64,000 nt of DNA. Source: Schistosoma haematobium (taxonomy: Eukaryota; Platyhelminthes; Trematoda; Strigeidida; Schistosomatidae). Under the pieces are notes generated by a model. That model saw only the letters and a program-made list of their open reading frames with translations, was not told the DNA's origin and made no database searches. This document shows positions 1-13,308 of the stretch, piece by piece. The stretch covers positions 68,754,591 to 68,818,590 of the forward strand of contig NC_067195.1 in the NCBI RefSeq assembly GCF_000699445.3. Direction: 5' to 3'. Numbering within the stretch: the first letter of the stretch is position 1; each line of letters opens with the position of its first letter. Both the position numbers and the translations under genes were made by a program.

Positions 1-819
1 GATTTGGTTACTGTACATAAACAAATGACTCTTTCTGTCACCCAAAAGCAACATAACTTTGTAATACCTTAAAAAATCAGTTTCTTATTCATCATGACCT
101 GTTGTTCCTGTCAAGTTGCGGAAATTTGAGTAACAAGGCGTCATCGCTCATGTGTAATCCTCAGGTTAAACAACCCCAGAAGTTGTGATAAAGAATGCAA
201 AAAGTTCACTTAGAATCCTCCTCAGCTTCCCACTAAACCGAATTCAAACCTTACACTACATCATTATGTATTTCTCGAATAAACTTAGTATTGTCCTCAA
301 AAAATGAAGATATTTAGCTTAATTCAACTTAGCTAGAACGAAATTCCAAATGAAAGTATAACACAAGTCTCGGGTTTAACTAATGGTTAACACATCTGGG
401 ACTACTCCAATATAATCGACCATCAATTGGCTAAAAACAGCAGCATCTATTTTCTAATAGTTGGTGAGGACAGTTCTGGCTAACATCTTCAGAGATTCTT
501 TATACTTAAACAGTATCCTCTGTGGTCTCAAAAGCATTTGAATACCTATGGAAGCGAAGTAGAACGTTATTGAAGCTTATGAAAATGTTTATCTTCTCCG
601 ATTAGAAGAACAATAAACTGCTACTCCTCATTTCACCACTTTGAGTATTTTTTAAATTAGTAACTATGAAACAATGTTCCGTGAACTGAGCTAAATAAAT
701 TCAGGAATACATCAAAATAGCTAAAACCTGCTTTAAGTCCTACTAATTTCCAACCTTATATGACCTCCATATTCTTGTAAGAGTAACTACGGACATATAG
801 TTGTATGAAATTGAAGTCG

Positions 820-1330
820 TATCACTACACGCATTTCCAAACGGATAAAAACGTACAGTCCTGAAGGCGTAGAGTATAGTAAAAGGAAGCAATCAGAAAT
901 ATGGGCAAACTGATAAAGAGTAGTTAGCTCTAGAATTTGCGGTTTGCAAGTTCAACAAGCTGATCTAAGGAAAAAACCCACCCTCCTTACAGATCATAAA
1001 ACCCTGTTATCAACATTTTGTTCATATTTCTGTGTACTACCTCATTTTACGGGGAACTTACAGCACTGGGTCCTTCCACTCCAAGGATACAACTTCACTA
1101 TCCATTATCTACAAACAGAGGATTTTGAACGTGCAGATATCTTATTATGGTACATGGGAGAGTAATCATACATACATGAAAGCTACATCGTAGCTGATGT
1201 CCCGATAACAGACTATGTAGCTGCGCTTTAAGCAAGAGAAAGAACTCGAAAAGTTAATAACCTTCAGGCGGAAAGACGTCTCACGGAAACTGTTATATAC
1301 TAGCGAAGATTAAATGACGAGTAACTTCTG
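820..1330 (+). mobile_element. Degenerate Ty3/gypsy pol fragment (RNase H)
   Basis: An open stretch at 944-1165 reads like the RNase H part of a gypsy-type pol: LLTDHKTLLSTF, then a leucine/tryptophan block and an ADILLW element where ADxLSR is usual. The bases before it (about 820-940), read with stops, give the usual KYGQxDKE..LALEFAV motif of the same domain. RNase H removes the RNA strand during reverse transcription. The copy has several stops and no intact RT in front, so it is dead. Downstream codons to about 1330 look like the linker after RNase H, also broken. The family name is not certain. Confidence 0.65.
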
Positions 1331-1367
1331 AGACCCAATTAATGGAGTAATATTATCTATACATTCT

Positions 1368-1830
1368 TGTTGTATAATTATTCAGTACCTAGAATGTGTA
1401 TATTTATATTCATCTTATTATAAACTTCCCTTTGACCTATATATTATTATTATACTATTTACTGTTCTTAAATTATACTCAGTTTATTAATTACTGTCTC
1501 CCACGTTCACAGCCACATTTTGTCTTCATTGTGTATAAATGTTATTTCCTATTTTGTGGTGCGTTGCGGTCTGTTTGGTTGATATATAAACCCAGTATGT
1601 CTGAAACAAATTATTCGCATAGTGGAGGCTGTTATTGGCATTCTGGACTCAACTGGACGGGCTAGACGAGAAACAAACCAATAGAACGCTAGGCTGATCA
1701 GAACGGTTGGACGTCATTGGTTTAGTACAGTACAAGAGCGAATAAATCGTATTTCAATTGGCGAATAAATTACGTGATAAAAAGCGGGCCTAAAGACACA
1801 ACAGAAACCCTATAGTCTGTAGTATTAAGC
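1368..1830 (+). repeat. Possible LTR or LTR-like sequence behind the gypsy pol relic
   Basis: The stretch starts with TG just after the pol relic, is free of coding sense, and holds a TATA-like gatatataaaccc near 1580 and an AATAAA-like aataaatcg near 1740. This arrangement fits an LTR, but I could not find a matching second copy, paired TG/CA ends or a target duplication, so the limits are approximate. Confidence 0.3.
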
Positions 1831-3266
1831 AACAAACTGCGTCAACTCTCCTGAAGATGACGGTTACTCTAAGCTATTCCGATTATCATTATTTTGGAGA
1901 AAAACATTAAAACCTTCGCCAGTTCCAGTTCAACCGCTGTTGTATCAAACGAAGGAAAACTATTGCTAAAATCTGCGTCTAACAGCCATAGACGGATAAC
2001 AATATCAAATAATATGTCAACCGACGCCCTTTAAAGCAGTGAGCGATAAAAATTTTAATGCGCCTTTCACCATTATGCGAGGCAGAAGCAGAAAGACTGG
2101 AATAATTGCATGTGTACCTTACCGTTCTTATCGATGGCACGTCTACAGATTGTAGACGATGTCGGCTGAAGGTAACCTGAAGTATATCCAGTTGTTTTAC
2201 CCACCTCCATGAAAACATTGCTATCTCTGTCTAATATCCTTCCTTGTCGTGTATTTCACAAGACCTTAGTTCTCAATTTAATTTTCAAATGATCATTAAC
2301 TATTGTTGACCTGAAGCACTTGACCAAACTAAGTCCCCGATCTTATCACTCACGGTCAGATGGAGTAACGTAGAGGCTTGTTTACACTCCAAACTTGCCC
2401 TGCAAAAATTACTAGGTGAGTGTGAAAATATTTTTCTTTATATAGCTGACGCCATTCAACGTGGTATTCCTTAGACGCTGGTCATTAGTGGAAGCAATAA
2501 TACAGAGTAAACTGAGAACCCGAAATGACGAACTTCTTCTAACAGAACCATAATTTGTGGCATAACATATCCTCAAAAGTTTCGAACTAGAACCAAAAGT
2601 GTTTGCAAGTGATTATAAAAAAGTATACAGCACAGAGTGAGCAGAATATCTGGCTTGGTAATTATAAAATAGCGATGGTAACGATAACATATTCTAAATT
2701 AGTTTTTCTTGTTCATTAAATCTGATTTCATATTTGACTAGAAGCCAGCAGAGAATCTATTATGTAATTACAATCATCACGGTTATCGATCAGTAAATTA
2801 CCACAATTGACTTAAATTAACATTTCCTTCTTGGTTTCAATAATTTTTGGTTGAAATGAAAGAACTTAACAAATTTTGACACATTCAACTACACTATATT
2901 TCTGAAAGACATAAGATTCAGTCGGTTATAAACAGACCAAAGACCTGTGTAGTATTTTCTAGTTGTAAAAGGGGAATGTCTCTTTTGATATCATTGTTCC
3001 GAAATGTGACAGAGTTTGTAGATTAACTTGTGAGTAATCTTCGTGATTAATTATAATTTCATTCATAAGTTATTTTGCAATGTTCAGATTACCATTCAAG
3101 TGAATAATCTAACTGTTCTTTAACTTAAGGACTTGATAACTAAATTATCTTATAAAAGCTTATACAAAACTTTACTGTAGTATCCTAAATGTGTCAAAAG
3201 CTACAGTCAGACTGACGTAGGATAACTAAAGTCATCTAAATTGTAATTCATTTTGCTTGAACTTAC
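1831..3266. other. Non-coding stretch, no supported gene
   Basis: Short open frames such as the minus-strand one at 1979-2218 show no motif or splice context. The middle part (1860-2240) has higher GC than the flanks and may be old repeat. The stretch can belong to an intron of the PTB gene on the minus strand, because that gene has no visible end here. Confidence 0.4.
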
Positions 3267-3455
3267 TTTATTGTACGGACTGTTGTGTCCATTACTTGTG
3301 TATTGTTTTTGAATATTTTCATTGTCAGCGTTTTTTTGGTGTGGTGAGACAGTGTTGTCACTAATATCTATTAGCTGAATCAAATCAGGATTATTTTCCT
3401 CGGTAGTGTCGAAAATCCTGGTGTCCGTAGAATGTTCTGATTTACTCAATATGTC
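3267..3455 (-). CDS. PTB gene exon: polar linker
   Basis: A 189-base exon (63 codons, phase 0 both sides) with acceptor CCTTAG after a pyrimidine tract and donor GTAAGT. It encodes an Asp/Asn/Ser-rich segment starting DILSKSEHSTDTRIF and containing NPDLIQLIDI. No folded domain is expected. Its place in the PTB gene rests on strand, phase and nearness only. Confidence 0.45.
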
Positions 3456-6400
3456 CTAAGGAATTGTGTGACATAATTTAGAGTAAAGCGCGAAAAGTAA
3501 ATAAAGTGAACAACAATAAAAATATAAATTTTTAATATATTCGAGGAATTTGTCTGATGTAATATTTTCGCTTGTGTTGAAATCTTGACCCAAGGAATCC
3601 ACATTACACAACGCAAAAACGTTCTCGTCAATAAATAGTTCTCACCAGATAAGAATAGCCTTCCGCTTCAAACTTGATTATGTACATGTAGTGTTCAGAT
3701 GACGATGGCAGCAAATTCTATTATTACAAAATTAGTGTCTAAAAAACCTTAAAGATAATGAAATCAAGTCAGGTTATTCAGCTGTGATACGATAGCGCAA
3801 TGTCCCTTGTTACATTGTTGGATGCATCGTGTTGATTTGTGAAGAAATGGGGTTTGATGCTATGCTTCTTCACCATTTTCATACAAGATTTATCTACGTT
3901 TTTATTAATTGCCTGTTACCTAGGAATTTAGGTACATGGTAAATTGACGAACTACCTGAAAAGATGCTTTAACCTGGAGGCTTTGTTATATTAGTTGGTA
4001 AAGAGACTTTAAGTTTTATTTATTATCCAAAATGTATTGATCAGTGTGAGGACGTAACCGATTCTCAACATGATCAGTAGTAGTCGTTGTGTTGGTCATC
4101 ACTGATTAGTGACTATACATAAGTTCACTTTTCTCATAGGCCTAAATTTCAAAACCTGTTAAATGGGGCTCCTTTATACTAATGGTTTCACTTAACTTTT
4201 GTGTTTGCCAAAAATACAGAACAAACATAGGACTTTTCAGTGATGATGTGCTTTTCTATCACAAGCCTTGGGACATTTTTAAATTTGAAGTTTATATTTG
4301 TAAATTTTACCAACAGTAAATGTCATTATATTAATCAATGATATAAAACGTCAAGAGGAAATTATAAATCATGATTAAGGTTTAGTTGGAATTATGTTAT
4401 AACTCTTTGACCTTATGTGTAAACTATCATTTTAGAGCTCAAAGAGGCTTCTCTAGAAACCAATCATTCAGTTGAAGTGTGACATGGAATAAAAGTGTGA
4501 CCATATGACAAATACTAAATTGCAACTTTAAATAAACATTGAATTACATGAAAACAATGGAGTGCATTGAATTATACAACCAATAATGAACAGTCAATAA
4601 ACTTTACTGATGTTTTCTGTTAACTGATAAGATTGTCACTGTTTATTTTGTATTTGAGAACAAATGGTTATTTCTTGAGATCGTATAACTGTTTCATTAG
4701 TACATAAGCCCTATTTTTGAAGTTAACTGTAATAGAAAACATTCATCGTACTAAATTAGAGTACTTTATATAGTATAGTTCAGTCAATAGAGAGTAGAGA
4801 AATGTGTACTTAAAATATTTAAAACTTACATTAGATCAACGAATTACAGATTCAAGTTAATGCATTAAAAATGCATTAATCATAGTGTAGACTAATAACA
4901 TTGTGCTTTATATAATTAGTTTATTGAGGCTGTGTAACTATTCATATTGGAATAAACTGTTAGATGTAAGTATTGTATGAATGTTTTTGTGTGCTTTATT
5001 AGCAATTACTGATTAAGTATTGAACATACTGACATATGGTTTTAAGTTTATTTACTTTAGTTTGTAGGTGACATTTGGTTAACGAAGTTTATAAATTTGG
5101 CTTTAAAAATTTTAGTGAATTACTTCATGTTTTAAATTAGTGTTATTGGTTTTACTACCAAAAACTGAAAAAATAATGATTTTTTTAATTCAGAAGTTTT
5201 TAGTTTGTTGAGAGAATTAAAATAGCTGTCAAAGAGCCTAGAACCAAGATATTAAAGTAACCCAAAATTATTTATTGTTGACTATAGACGTTTATGAATG
5301 AAATATGTTTTTAAAAGTATTCAAGGTAAGTTAGTAGGTTTATTACAAGTATGACGATAGACTATTTCATTTATAATAACCCTTATCATGTTTGATCGGT
5401 TTTGTTATTTTATCTTTGAGGAACTTTTAAGAATATATCGACTGCATATAATAGATGAGGAAGTGAAAATAGATAATCAAAGTTTATTCAAAAAAATTAT
5501 AAATACTTTTCATTACTTCATTAGGCGGTAATAACTCAAGATTTGAATAGATGTGCTTTAACACACCAATCAATTTCGGAGTCTAAAAATGGAGGATAAA
5601 TAAAAGACAAAGAAAATAAAATAAAAATAATAATGCATTTGTTGGTGGAATTTTAAACATACATTATCACTTACACTTTATTATCATAGTAACTTTACAC
5701 AGATACATTTAATATTGAAATTGATGTGTTGCTTTTACTTATAAAATTGATGTAAAAGTTTGAGGTACTTATGACATTATCAACTAATCCACTCACTAGA
5801 GATACTTCACTCTAAATTAATAAAAAAACTTATTTGGAATATTTTATTTTTCAGTGGAGAAATAATAATATTCAATTTTAATCATTTGTCATAATAAGCA
5901 TTCTAACAGAACAAGGGCTCAATATTGTCAATTGTATAAAAAGTTAGAGCTACAATTAGGTTCACCTTTATTACTAATACCATTAGCATACACTGTAAAT
6001 GTGAATGAATGATAACCACTGAAAGTTAAATAAAGAAATAGCATGGTTGAGAAATAGTTATCACCAAAGATAATGAAAGAAACAATGTGAATCAATCAAA
6101 ATTACTAAGAACTTTTCTAAAATCTTGCGAAATCTTACTCATTGTTACACAGTATCTACATTCCGATATAAGCATGGAAATATGTTTCTGCTTTGTATGA
6201 GTTCTATTCTAGGGTTTCTGTCAGTACATGTTATGAATTTCGAGATGCGGAGGAATGAGTAATTATTTTAACTGATGCTTACTCAAACAAATTACAGATG
6301 CATTCCGTTTTGATTATATTGAGTAAATTTTAATCTAGGATGTCTCTCTTTTTTGTAATTTCAATACTGAATGAAGAAGGATTTGACTAAATGGAGGTTT

Positions 6401-9248
6401 TAATTTATAAATTAAAACAAAATTCTGCATTTCGTGAATCCTGGAAACTATTAACAAGATCAGATTATCCTAAATTAAATAGTAAAGACAATCATTTGTT
6501 TTTATTTTCATAAATTGCTAAATGTTTACACTGTTGTGAGACACAACTCACCTTTGAGAAACAAGTGATGTAAAAGAAGATGTGTGACTTTATAAACATT
6601 AAGTCATCACTATCACAGAGAAAAAAACATCTTACAGCAATGACCGTATAGGCCCAAATGTACTAATTTATTTAAAAACATCTTGGTTTTCACACACGTT
6701 CAACCTAATAAATTACAATTAATATCAAGACTTTGGTTTATTAACGAACAATAACTATTTATCAGACAATTCCAATGGATTATATGAGATCCGAAACAAG
6801 GAAAAGTGACTAAAAACAAGGATCGAATCATTTGTTCCACAGTTTATATAAGTTTAAATTAAAAGCTTTCTATGATATTTCTCGTTTTTCTACAGTAAAT
6901 TACTATTATATAGTTTAAAATGTCGCAAATTTCATTTCCTTGTTTCGCAGTTAAAGATTGCATATTCTGATATATCTGAAAATATTTCCTCTGTTTTCTA
7001 CAACTTCCCTGTAAAAGATTTAAATAAATTTAAGGAATATTTTATTGAATAACTTGTATCATAAAGCTAAATAACCATAATTTTAATCAATGTGAATTAA
7101 ATAGAATTAAGTGGATAGTAGCAATACTCGTCTTCATTCATTTTGTAAATAAATTATTACAGCAAAACGCGATAAATGAGTCATTTAAACTTACATTTTG
7201 ATAAAGTTTATAACCATAAAACTGATGAACATTATCCCCAATTAATGGTTGTTTAACTATAATTCCACATGATTGTAAATCACAGGGGTCAGTCCAAATA
7301 AATGTAATATTTTCAAATTTATGCACATGATGTAATGTCTGAAATAATGTTGAAATGAAAATAAAAACAAACAACAAAGAGAAACGCAACAGGACGAGAA
7401 AAAAATGTTGTGTTTAGTTAAAATTCAATTCAAAATATTTATGTTATATACAATCAAGATATTTTAGTTGTTAATTTGTAAATTTAATATGGTAATGTGA
7501 ACAAATATTCATATATATATAGGTATATTTTAAAATGGAAGCCAGTTTAATTGTGATTGTTTATATTTAATAATGAACATCAATGAAATCTAACTTTAAA
7601 CGTTCATTAGTAAAACTGTATCAATCGATCGGAGATGACCATAAAATTAAAAGATTTCATTATTGTAAATCGTGTAGTAGATGTATCATTAGTGGTTGTA
7701 TATTATTAATCATAGCTTTTTGTATTCGTTTAAAGTGTCGTAGGTTTAACTGATTTACTAACATACTAAATTAAGTGAGTTAACATTTTTACAGTTATTA
7801 TTGTCTAGTGAATTTCTAAGTGTCTAGGGTATAAAATCTAAAAAAAACATTGACTGCTTACTTGGCTCAAAACTGCATTTAATAACTTGATCGTTATTGA
7901 ATTATAATTGTTAGTTTTAAATAGTTCCAACAGTTACCATAAATTAATCGTCTCATGTATAAGACGTTATTGTTAAGATTATTACTATTTAGGTCTTCTG
8001 TCTCTTAATCTTCAGGGAGCCAAACCAAGTAACTAAGGATATAACGTAGTTGAATTCCTAGGATTTTCTTCCGTTGACAATAATTAATACTGAACATCAT
8101 GTATAAAATGACAATTCAAGGTCTAATTTGTTAGTTGTGCTTCAGATTACCTTAACTGAAGACTATGAAGGAAAATCAAACTTTATTTATCAACTGATCA
8201 CAGACCAGTTAATCGTAAACATCACTGAAATCAACGGTGCCAGCGCTGGTAGTGCAAGTCCTTGCCACCATTTTAACTCAAAGAATTCTGATGATATATA
8301 GTAGTCGACAGAAGTTAGTTTGTTATTGTTCGAGCAGATGTTGACCTGAAGTACGGTTCGATATGTCAATATCAGTTACTTATAGTTTGATTGCAGAAAT
8401 ATTAAAGCAGTTATTCTGTGACCAAACTTACAAATGGGTTAAATATGTGGCTTTTAATCTTGAATAATAAAGCACTAAATATTTTATTGTTCCAACTTTA
8501 TATTCCCATCTAAATAATAAGTGTTGTTGATTACAGTCTTGCATTATTGAACTCAATAAGGTATTAATTGCATGCACAATTTGTTGAAACATTCGTACAA
8601 ATTATGTTGAGATTTCAAGAAACATTCTGGGTAAGAGAATAACGTAAGAGTAATGAAATTTGGTTCTTCACATCCGAAAAGTGATTAAATCACTCAATGT
8701 AGACTCTATCTTTCACTCTTACTATCGTTACAATACAAAACGTTTCGATACGTATCTGGATACTGATACACATTTATACAAATTAAAGCATCCATTCAAA
8801 GACATATGTGGCACTAAATATATGCTTTCAAAAGATCATAGTTAATTGCAACTGGACCTTAAAAACATCTGCCGATTCCCACATTTTATTTTTTACACAC
8901 AAAACTGTCACTGCATGTATTATAAAATTCAATCCAACTTACCGAATTTCGTGAACCAATAACACTAATTCCACTGGTGTCTACACGTATCCTAATTCTT
9001 TTCTTGTGTAATTTTGATGTAAGCAACTGAGTTTTAAGTAATCCTAGTGAGCTTTCGCAAATAAAATCACCACGAGGCTCAGAGACGGAAGTATTTCCGA
9101 AGAATTTAGCACGGTATATCTGTGGCACAAAATTCTCTAATGATCCGTGTGTTTTGGATTCTTTGGCCTCCTTTTCGGATGTATCCGAACTGACTTCTAC
9201 TTCATCTTGAAATATATTATCTTCTTTAGTAACATTTTGATGATTTAC
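3267..9248 (-). CDS. Partial gene for a Dab/Numb-type PTB (PID) domain protein
   Basis: Three minus-strand exons, all compatible with phase 0, can be joined: 8943-9248, 7195-7338 and 3267-3455. The first two make a PTB domain. The order is PxxYRAKFFGNT, EPRGDFICESSLGLLK, a basic RIRIRV strand with a SGISVI turn, then HHVHKFENITFIWTDPCD and HQFYGYK. This matches the strand-helix-strand pattern of Dab-family adaptors, which bind NPxY motifs in receptor tails during endocytosis and signalling. The third exon is polar linker with DLIQLIDI. The start codon and the C-terminal end are not visible, so this is an incomplete model. Dab is the closest family I recognise by pattern; GULP/CED-6 or Numb-like proteins remain possible. 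Confidence 0.6.
3456..7194 (-). other. Large intron of the PTB gene
   Basis: About 3.7 kb of AT-rich sequence without a supported ORF. A minus-strand stretch at about 3490-3650 (LGQDFNTSENITSDKFLEY) has protein-like composition but no clear donor, so I do not call it an exon. Confidence 0.45.
7195..7338 (-). CDS. PTB gene exon: C-terminal half of PTB domain
   Basis: A 144-base exon (48 codons, phase 0 at both ends) lies between an acceptor with a pyrimidine-rich tract ending in TTTCAG and a GTAAGT donor. It encodes TLHHVHKFENITFIWTDP, then a CGIIV strand and HQFYGYKLYQN. In PTB domains this is the H(P)VxxIxFIxxDxxD block followed by the HxFxGxK strand. Confidence 0.65.
7339..8942 (-). other. 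Intron of the PTB gene
   Basis: AT-rich sequence of 1.6 kb between the two PTB exons. The plus-strand open frame at 8660-8845 has no recognisable motif. I see no repeat that I can name here. Confidence 0.5.
8943..9248 (-). CDS. PTB gene exon: N-terminal half of PTB domain
   Basis: The exon ends at a strong donor (GTAAGT) right after residues RNS. The frame is open back to a TAG just before 9248, and that TAG can serve as the acceptor AG, although its pyrimidine tract is weak. The first 36 or so residues are acidic (TKEDNIFQDEVEVSSD). The domain then starts with VPQIYRAKFFGNT. The 5' limit is the uncertain part. Confidence 0.6.
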
Positions 9249-10229
9249 CTATATCACAATGATTCATTTTTTCATTTTCTTGAGTCATATTATTCTGTTT
9301 TGGTATCACCTAAAACTAAGTGTCAAAAAAGTTTTAGTTAACCTGTTTGTTCAGAGCAGCTGGAACCAAAGCGATGCAGGATTGTAAAACTGTTTATTAT
9401 GTGTATGTATATAAATCCATGGAATGAATGATCACATATGCACTTTACAGTAGTGATCTTGTTAGTTTGGTTAAAAGTTACCGATTTAAGGCCTCAAGTC
9501 AAGCACTGGAGCTATATCAAAAAACGAACCGACGTCAGATTGCCATCTTTCCTTGGGCAACAGCTTAAATATCACACTTTACCTTACCTTTACTCATATT
9601 CAAACACACCGTTGCCCCGACACATTGTTACGTTTCTTAATTATTTTTTCGTGGTGCTAATTGCAAGATACCTAGGAACTACTTATTCCTGGTTTTATTT
9701 TATCCGGTGAATTCCGACACAAAAGAAATATATTCAATTGTCAGCTACAGACTGAAAAATATCGGTCTATTCTAAATACGTTTGTCGAACAAATGTCAAG
9801 CTTTGGTTCAGCTTTTTGTATATCCCCCTAGGTATGGACAATCTTCTGTACCGGACTCAGTCTTCACTTATGGCGATCATGTTAGCCAAATTAAGCGCCT
9901 TTCATTTACAAGAACAACTGATTACACAGTCATCATAGTCAGAGTCATTACTGTAGGGCTTTACCAAACAGACTAGTTGATCCGTCCTAATATATGGAAG
10001 ACAAATATAAAGATAGCCTTGGACATTTCCAAAGACGAAACAACACTACCACTTCTGTGTTTAAAGTAAAAAAATATATGACATCTCCGTCAGTCGTAGT
10101 AAATGTATCAACACAACTCATCTTGCTCAGATAAAATACAAAAATGAATTTATTCAAACTGCAAACAAACAATGAAAGAGACCAATGTTGTATGTCGATA
10201 ACAGTACAATAAATTCTTTGGGACGGTAA
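9249..10229. other. Non-coding stretch, probable old repeat in part
   Basis: Short open frames on both strands (9438-9710, 9782-9976, 9987-10172) carry no recognised domain. Base composition near 9780-10200 is less AT-rich than the flanks, which suggests decayed element sequence leading into the CR1-like relic. Confidence 0.35.
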
Positions 10230-11300
10230 CTCGGCTACCGATGTGAGTAAATGTCTGGAGGCAAGGGAGGAACAAGACCAAGCAGAAGTAATTGCTGGTT
10301 ACTGTGTGACGGTCTTCGTTTGTGTGCTGAGAATTTTAAGAGTATTCGGTCCTCTACCAACATAAACCAAAGATATTTTGGGAGGGATACAGTGGAAAAA
10401 AATAACAGGCATCAAACGATCCCCTGGGGAACAAGTACTTAGTGGAGTAACACAAGGCTAGGTTCCAGGTCTCTTACTATACATGCTCTGTGCAAGTAAA
10501 ATCTTACGTACTGTTACGTTTATAATGCTTCTTAGCAATGATCAAGACGAAATCTTGAGGAAAGTGACAAAAAATACACATGTATGTGCCCCCTAGTCAA
10601 ATATGAAATTACTGATAAGGTAGTCTAAATTCTGATTGATTTCTGACAAAGTGGTTTAGCATGTCAATTTTCAGGGTGGATAGGTTGAAGTAAATAAGTA
10701 TAACAAGGGCGAATTATCGAGACTTTTGAGTGCATATCATAATAATCCATGGATTTTAAGGAGTCTTAACCATATAATTAAACCTATTTGGTATTCAACT
10801 GCTATTAAAAACTATAAACTTGCGGATTTTAAGACGGAAATGGACCTACTTTAATACAAACATGTTCAACCTTGTGTATATGGTTAAAGTGATATCAAAC
10901 TAAAAACCTTGTTTAGACCAAAAGCCACTGTTTAATACTTTATTTATACCTTTTATATAAAGTAAAAAGGATAATTGCTCATTCACATCCGGAATATAAG
11001 GAACTCCCAAAACAATGCGAGTCTAAAATATTTAAACCGTTTTACTTTGTCTTATGGCCAAATGCGAGTTGACTTAGATATGATGCCAGGAACGATGACA
11101 GATGATTTGTGGTTTGATATATCATCCGTTTTTCTTCCATCTTGTTCAGTTCAATTCAGAGGATATAAGATATGAGTTCAGAATTAAAGAGATAACAAAA
11201 GCACTCTTAGCCCCAATCATATCTTGAAACTTGAACACGGAAAAAACCTTATGTCTATGCCTTTAACTTTCTTGTTCAAAACAAGATCAGGCTACTAAAA
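10230..11300 (+). pseudogene. Highly decayed non-LTR retrotransposon relic (CR1/SR1-like RT)
   Basis: In broken frames on the plus strand, 10390-10560 gives SPGEQVLSGVTQG, a stop, then LLLYMLCASKIL. This is the SGVxQGSVLGPLLF block of CR1/jockey-type reverse transcriptase. At 10975-11190 the frame SLKYLNRFTLSYGQMRVDL... followed by RGYKI..YEFRIKEI resembles the C-terminal tail of the same protein class. Many stops and shifts show an old dead copy. The clade is inferred from motif wording only. Confidence 0.5.
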
Positions 11301-12493
11301 AATGTACCAGAAGAGAATTAACACAGGTTGTCGGCCTTCTGTTTCAACACATAAAACTGGATATGGAACTACAAGTAAACATGGTCAGAAGCCATCAATG
11401 AAGAAAGTTAAAGAGATAAAATATGAAGAATTCTTCCTATAAGGCCTAAAACATAGTGTATTTACCACCTTAAATATTACTAATACTGTATATATGTTTA
11501 AACGTCATATCACATGTGAAACATAGGGAAGCTACGTATCATTTAACGACACCGTTGTGGCAACAAGAATGAAATCATTTGTCTTTGACAGAAAGTTAAC
11601 ATGAATGATAACCGGTAAATACTCGTTTGTTAGGAAAAGATAACCTGAGATAACGATCTAAAAATGTATATCTACACAATTTATAAGATTTCACTTATAA
11701 ACAGTTTGTAAAATAACCACAAATATAACACTGATTTAGAGTGGAGAAAAAAACAAATCAAAAATTCTGAAAGAAGATCACGTTTTTTGATTATATTTTA
11801 GCACAATATATTCACAGTTAATTCAATTAATTTTAGGACTTCTCATCAATAAACATTTTGAATGATAACATTACCTATAGTAATTAGATACACAAGATAC
11901 AATCTACTTTGCAGTCAGCTACAAACTTTGGTGATGAGTGAAATTCGTTGAGGCATTATGTTCACGATAACATACAGCACAATTCGTTTCATTCACCAAA
12001 AGACCTGAGAAGTAGCATTTTCAAACAACGTGTACAACATCCAATATGTCATGACTACTACCATCGAACGATGGTCGCTGTGTGGAAGATTTTAATTGAC
12101 CTTTCATAATTGTCTGCTGAAGATAAGACTGCTTCGTACTTAACCTGAACATTTCCACGTCTATAATCGATATCAGGCCAATAGAATTACAGACCTAGTA
12201 TGCTGTAAATCCGTCACAATACAACATCCGCTTGATCCGCTTGATCTTACTTAGAAGCCACATCAATTCTCATACTGATTCTTCATTGCCTGGAATATTG
12301 TTCTTCAAGGGATTTCAAAGGCGCACAAAAGCTTACAAATAGAGTAATATAAATGTTATAAATATAAGGCGGGAATTATAAATACCGTTACATGATCGAG
12401 CCGTGAAATCATAGTAGGTTTCCCTGTTGACCATTACCAAACATTCAACGTCTAATCTTATGCTATCTACCTACAAATACTCAAACGCTGTAC
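11301..12493. other. Non-coding stretch
   Basis: No ORF or repeat recognised. It ends where LINE A begins abruptly in the middle of its ORF, the usual mark of 5' truncation. Confidence 0.4.
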
Positions 12494-13304
12494 ATGTTTC
12501 ATGGACAGATAAAAGAGAAAAAAAGTAAGTTCCAGGAACAACTGAAGTCACAGTTAGATAGTTCTGAGAACGAGGCTGACCCAGATGCTGCTTGGAATGA
12601 TATACAATCAGATGTGGAACCAGCAGTGACATCTATTAGTGATTTAAACAACAGGGTTACAAAGAACCAATGGATTTTTTCACGGTCTGTTGCACTGATG
12701 GATTCTGGCAAGCTCATCTCACCAGGCTCTGAACACGATGAAGAGCGACAACAAATCAGATCTAGGTTAACCGAATTCTAAGGAATGACCGTGAGCAGTG
12801 GTGGGCAACGAAAGCAAAAGAGATGAAAAAGGCGGCGGCTATAGGGAACACAAGACAGCTCTACAGGTTAATAAAATAAACTGGAATTAATAAGTCAAGT
12901 GTAAGTGAGACTATCTCGGTAAAAGACGACACTCTCATCTGCTCCCAGTCCAGACGTTTAGAACGATGGGCGGAACATTTTAGAGAACAGTTCAGCTGGC
13001 CTTCAGCTACTCTACAACTACCCTCCATCCCCAGACAATGTGAGTGGTACATTGAAGTAGGTCCCCCAACTCTAGCAGAAGTTCAAAAGGCTATAGTTAA
13101 CCTGAAAAGAGGAAGGGCGGCTGGTCCGGATGGATTGGCTCCAGAAGTCTTTAAGGATGGTGGTCCAATTTTAGCGATTAGGTTGACTAATATTTTAGTT
13201 AAAATCTGGGAGTTGGACGTTATCCCATCTGACTGGTCACTATCACTTATCGTCCCAATAGACAAGAGAAGAACAAAATCATCCTGTGACAACCATAGAG
13301 GAAT
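12494..13304 (+). pseudogene. LINE A ORF, linker and N-terminal RT part
   Basis: The linker is readable at 12494-12780; after a nonsense/frame break the frame resumes (REQWWATKAKEMKKAAAIG) and continues through [18 protein letters not shown] to SCDNHRGI at about 13300. There the solo LTR interrupts the ORF. The protein reads very like LINE B over the same segment, so both belong to one group of elements. Confidence 0.75.
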
Positions 13305-13308
13305 AGTT

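Noticed and set aside
1396..1665. Open frame of 89 codons
   Set aside because: In the possible LTR; composition-driven, no motif.
9438..9710. Open frame of 90 codons on the plus strand
   Set aside because: No domain, no splice context, no coding bias against neighbours.
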